Below, piece after piece: positions 53,338-53,415 of a DNA stretch of 53,415 nt. The notes under the pieces were generated by a model. The model made no database searches and was not told where the DNA came from. It saw only the letters and a list, made by a program, of their open reading frames with translations. Position numbers and translations under genes: made by a program. Every line of letters begins with the position of its first letter. The stretch's first letter is position 1. The stretch is from an uncultured Acidobacteriota bacterium (GTDB taxonomy: Bacteria > Acidobacteriota > Vicinamibacteria > Marinacidobacterales > SMYC01): assembly GCA_947259165.1 (NCBI GenBank), contig CAMYKY010000006.1, positions 53,211 through 106,625 on the forward strand. The letters run 5' to 3'.

Positions 53338-53415
53338 CCCCGAGCGACCCGCCTTCGCTCTTAGAGCTTCGGCGAGGTCACGCCGTAGCCTTGGCGAAGG
53401 CGGAAGCGAGGGGGG

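Noticed and set aside
1..53415. CRISPR arrays
   Set aside because: No regularly spaced direct repeats with unique spacers were seen, and no cas-like protein is present.

Overview
The window is 53.4 kb of GC-rich (roughly 60%) bacterial DNA with no rRNA gene, no complete tRNA gene and no CRISPR array. The gene content suggests an environmental Acidobacteriota-like Gram-negative. Pointers are Ser/Thr kinases with TolB/PD40-type propeller tails, HNH-endonuclease-type proteins, a PEP-CTERM protein, a TonB receptor with a carboxypeptidase-regulatory-like N-terminus, DUF305/LVIVD and DUF3604 proteins. This assignment comes from gene families only; no 16S gene is present.

Region 1 (0-19 kb) is mostly ordinary chromosome. 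It holds an alkaline-phosphatase-superfamily lipoprotein, a class IV aminotransferase overlapping formate-THF ligase, GTP cyclohydrolase II, class I fumarase, a scar where a broken solute-binding-protein gene abuts a sulfatase remnant, a DAO-family flavoenzyme and a bestrophin. A TPP-riboswitch operon follows (TonB receptor, PnuT-type permease, NadR-like P-loop kinase), which reads as a thiamine uptake and trapping unit. Then come a DUF305/LVIVD protein, a CitE-like lyase and a giant secreted beta-helix/C25 (gingipain-type) peptidase (19.3-24.2 kb).

Region 2 (24.2-38.3 kb) is an accessory region of small cargo genes and decay. It is punctuated by four clear copies of one recombination-site-like module at 24.24, 28.49, 30.40 and 34.18 kb. 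Each copy carries the 3' part of a tRNA gene (anticodon loop to CCA, best match tRNA-Lys CUU). Three copies are followed by a conserved hairpin and the remnant 3' end of a minus-strand tyrosine-integrase-like gene. Between the modules lie two nucleotidyltransferase genes, a HigBA module with a broken toxin, a DUF433/DUF5615 toxin-antitoxin pair, a PagL-like lipid A deacylase, and remnants of a transposase, a haloperoxidase, a sigma-54 regulator and a DUF3604 protein. Further right are two decayed copies of one insertion sequence (146-bp direct repeats at 35.44 and 37.68 kb) flanking a PEP-CTERM protein with a PAAR/DUF4150-like domain.

Region 3 (38.3-47 kb) is signalling and cell surface: a PKD-like secreted protein, a Ser/Thr kinase whose 3' end overlaps an FHA-DUF4388 gene, and a cluster of broken kinase, propeller and HNH genes with one clear intrinsic terminator.

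Region 4 (47-53.4 kb) is again intact: a PfkB kinase / small protein / dynamin-like GTPase operon, a divergent membrane protein, a diacylglycerol-kinase-family lipid kinase and a gamma-glutamyltransferase. A dispersed hairpin repeat occurs at 5.4 and 50.5 kb. Many pseudogenes here differ from an intact frame by one or two bases, so both real decay and assembly indels must be kept in mind.
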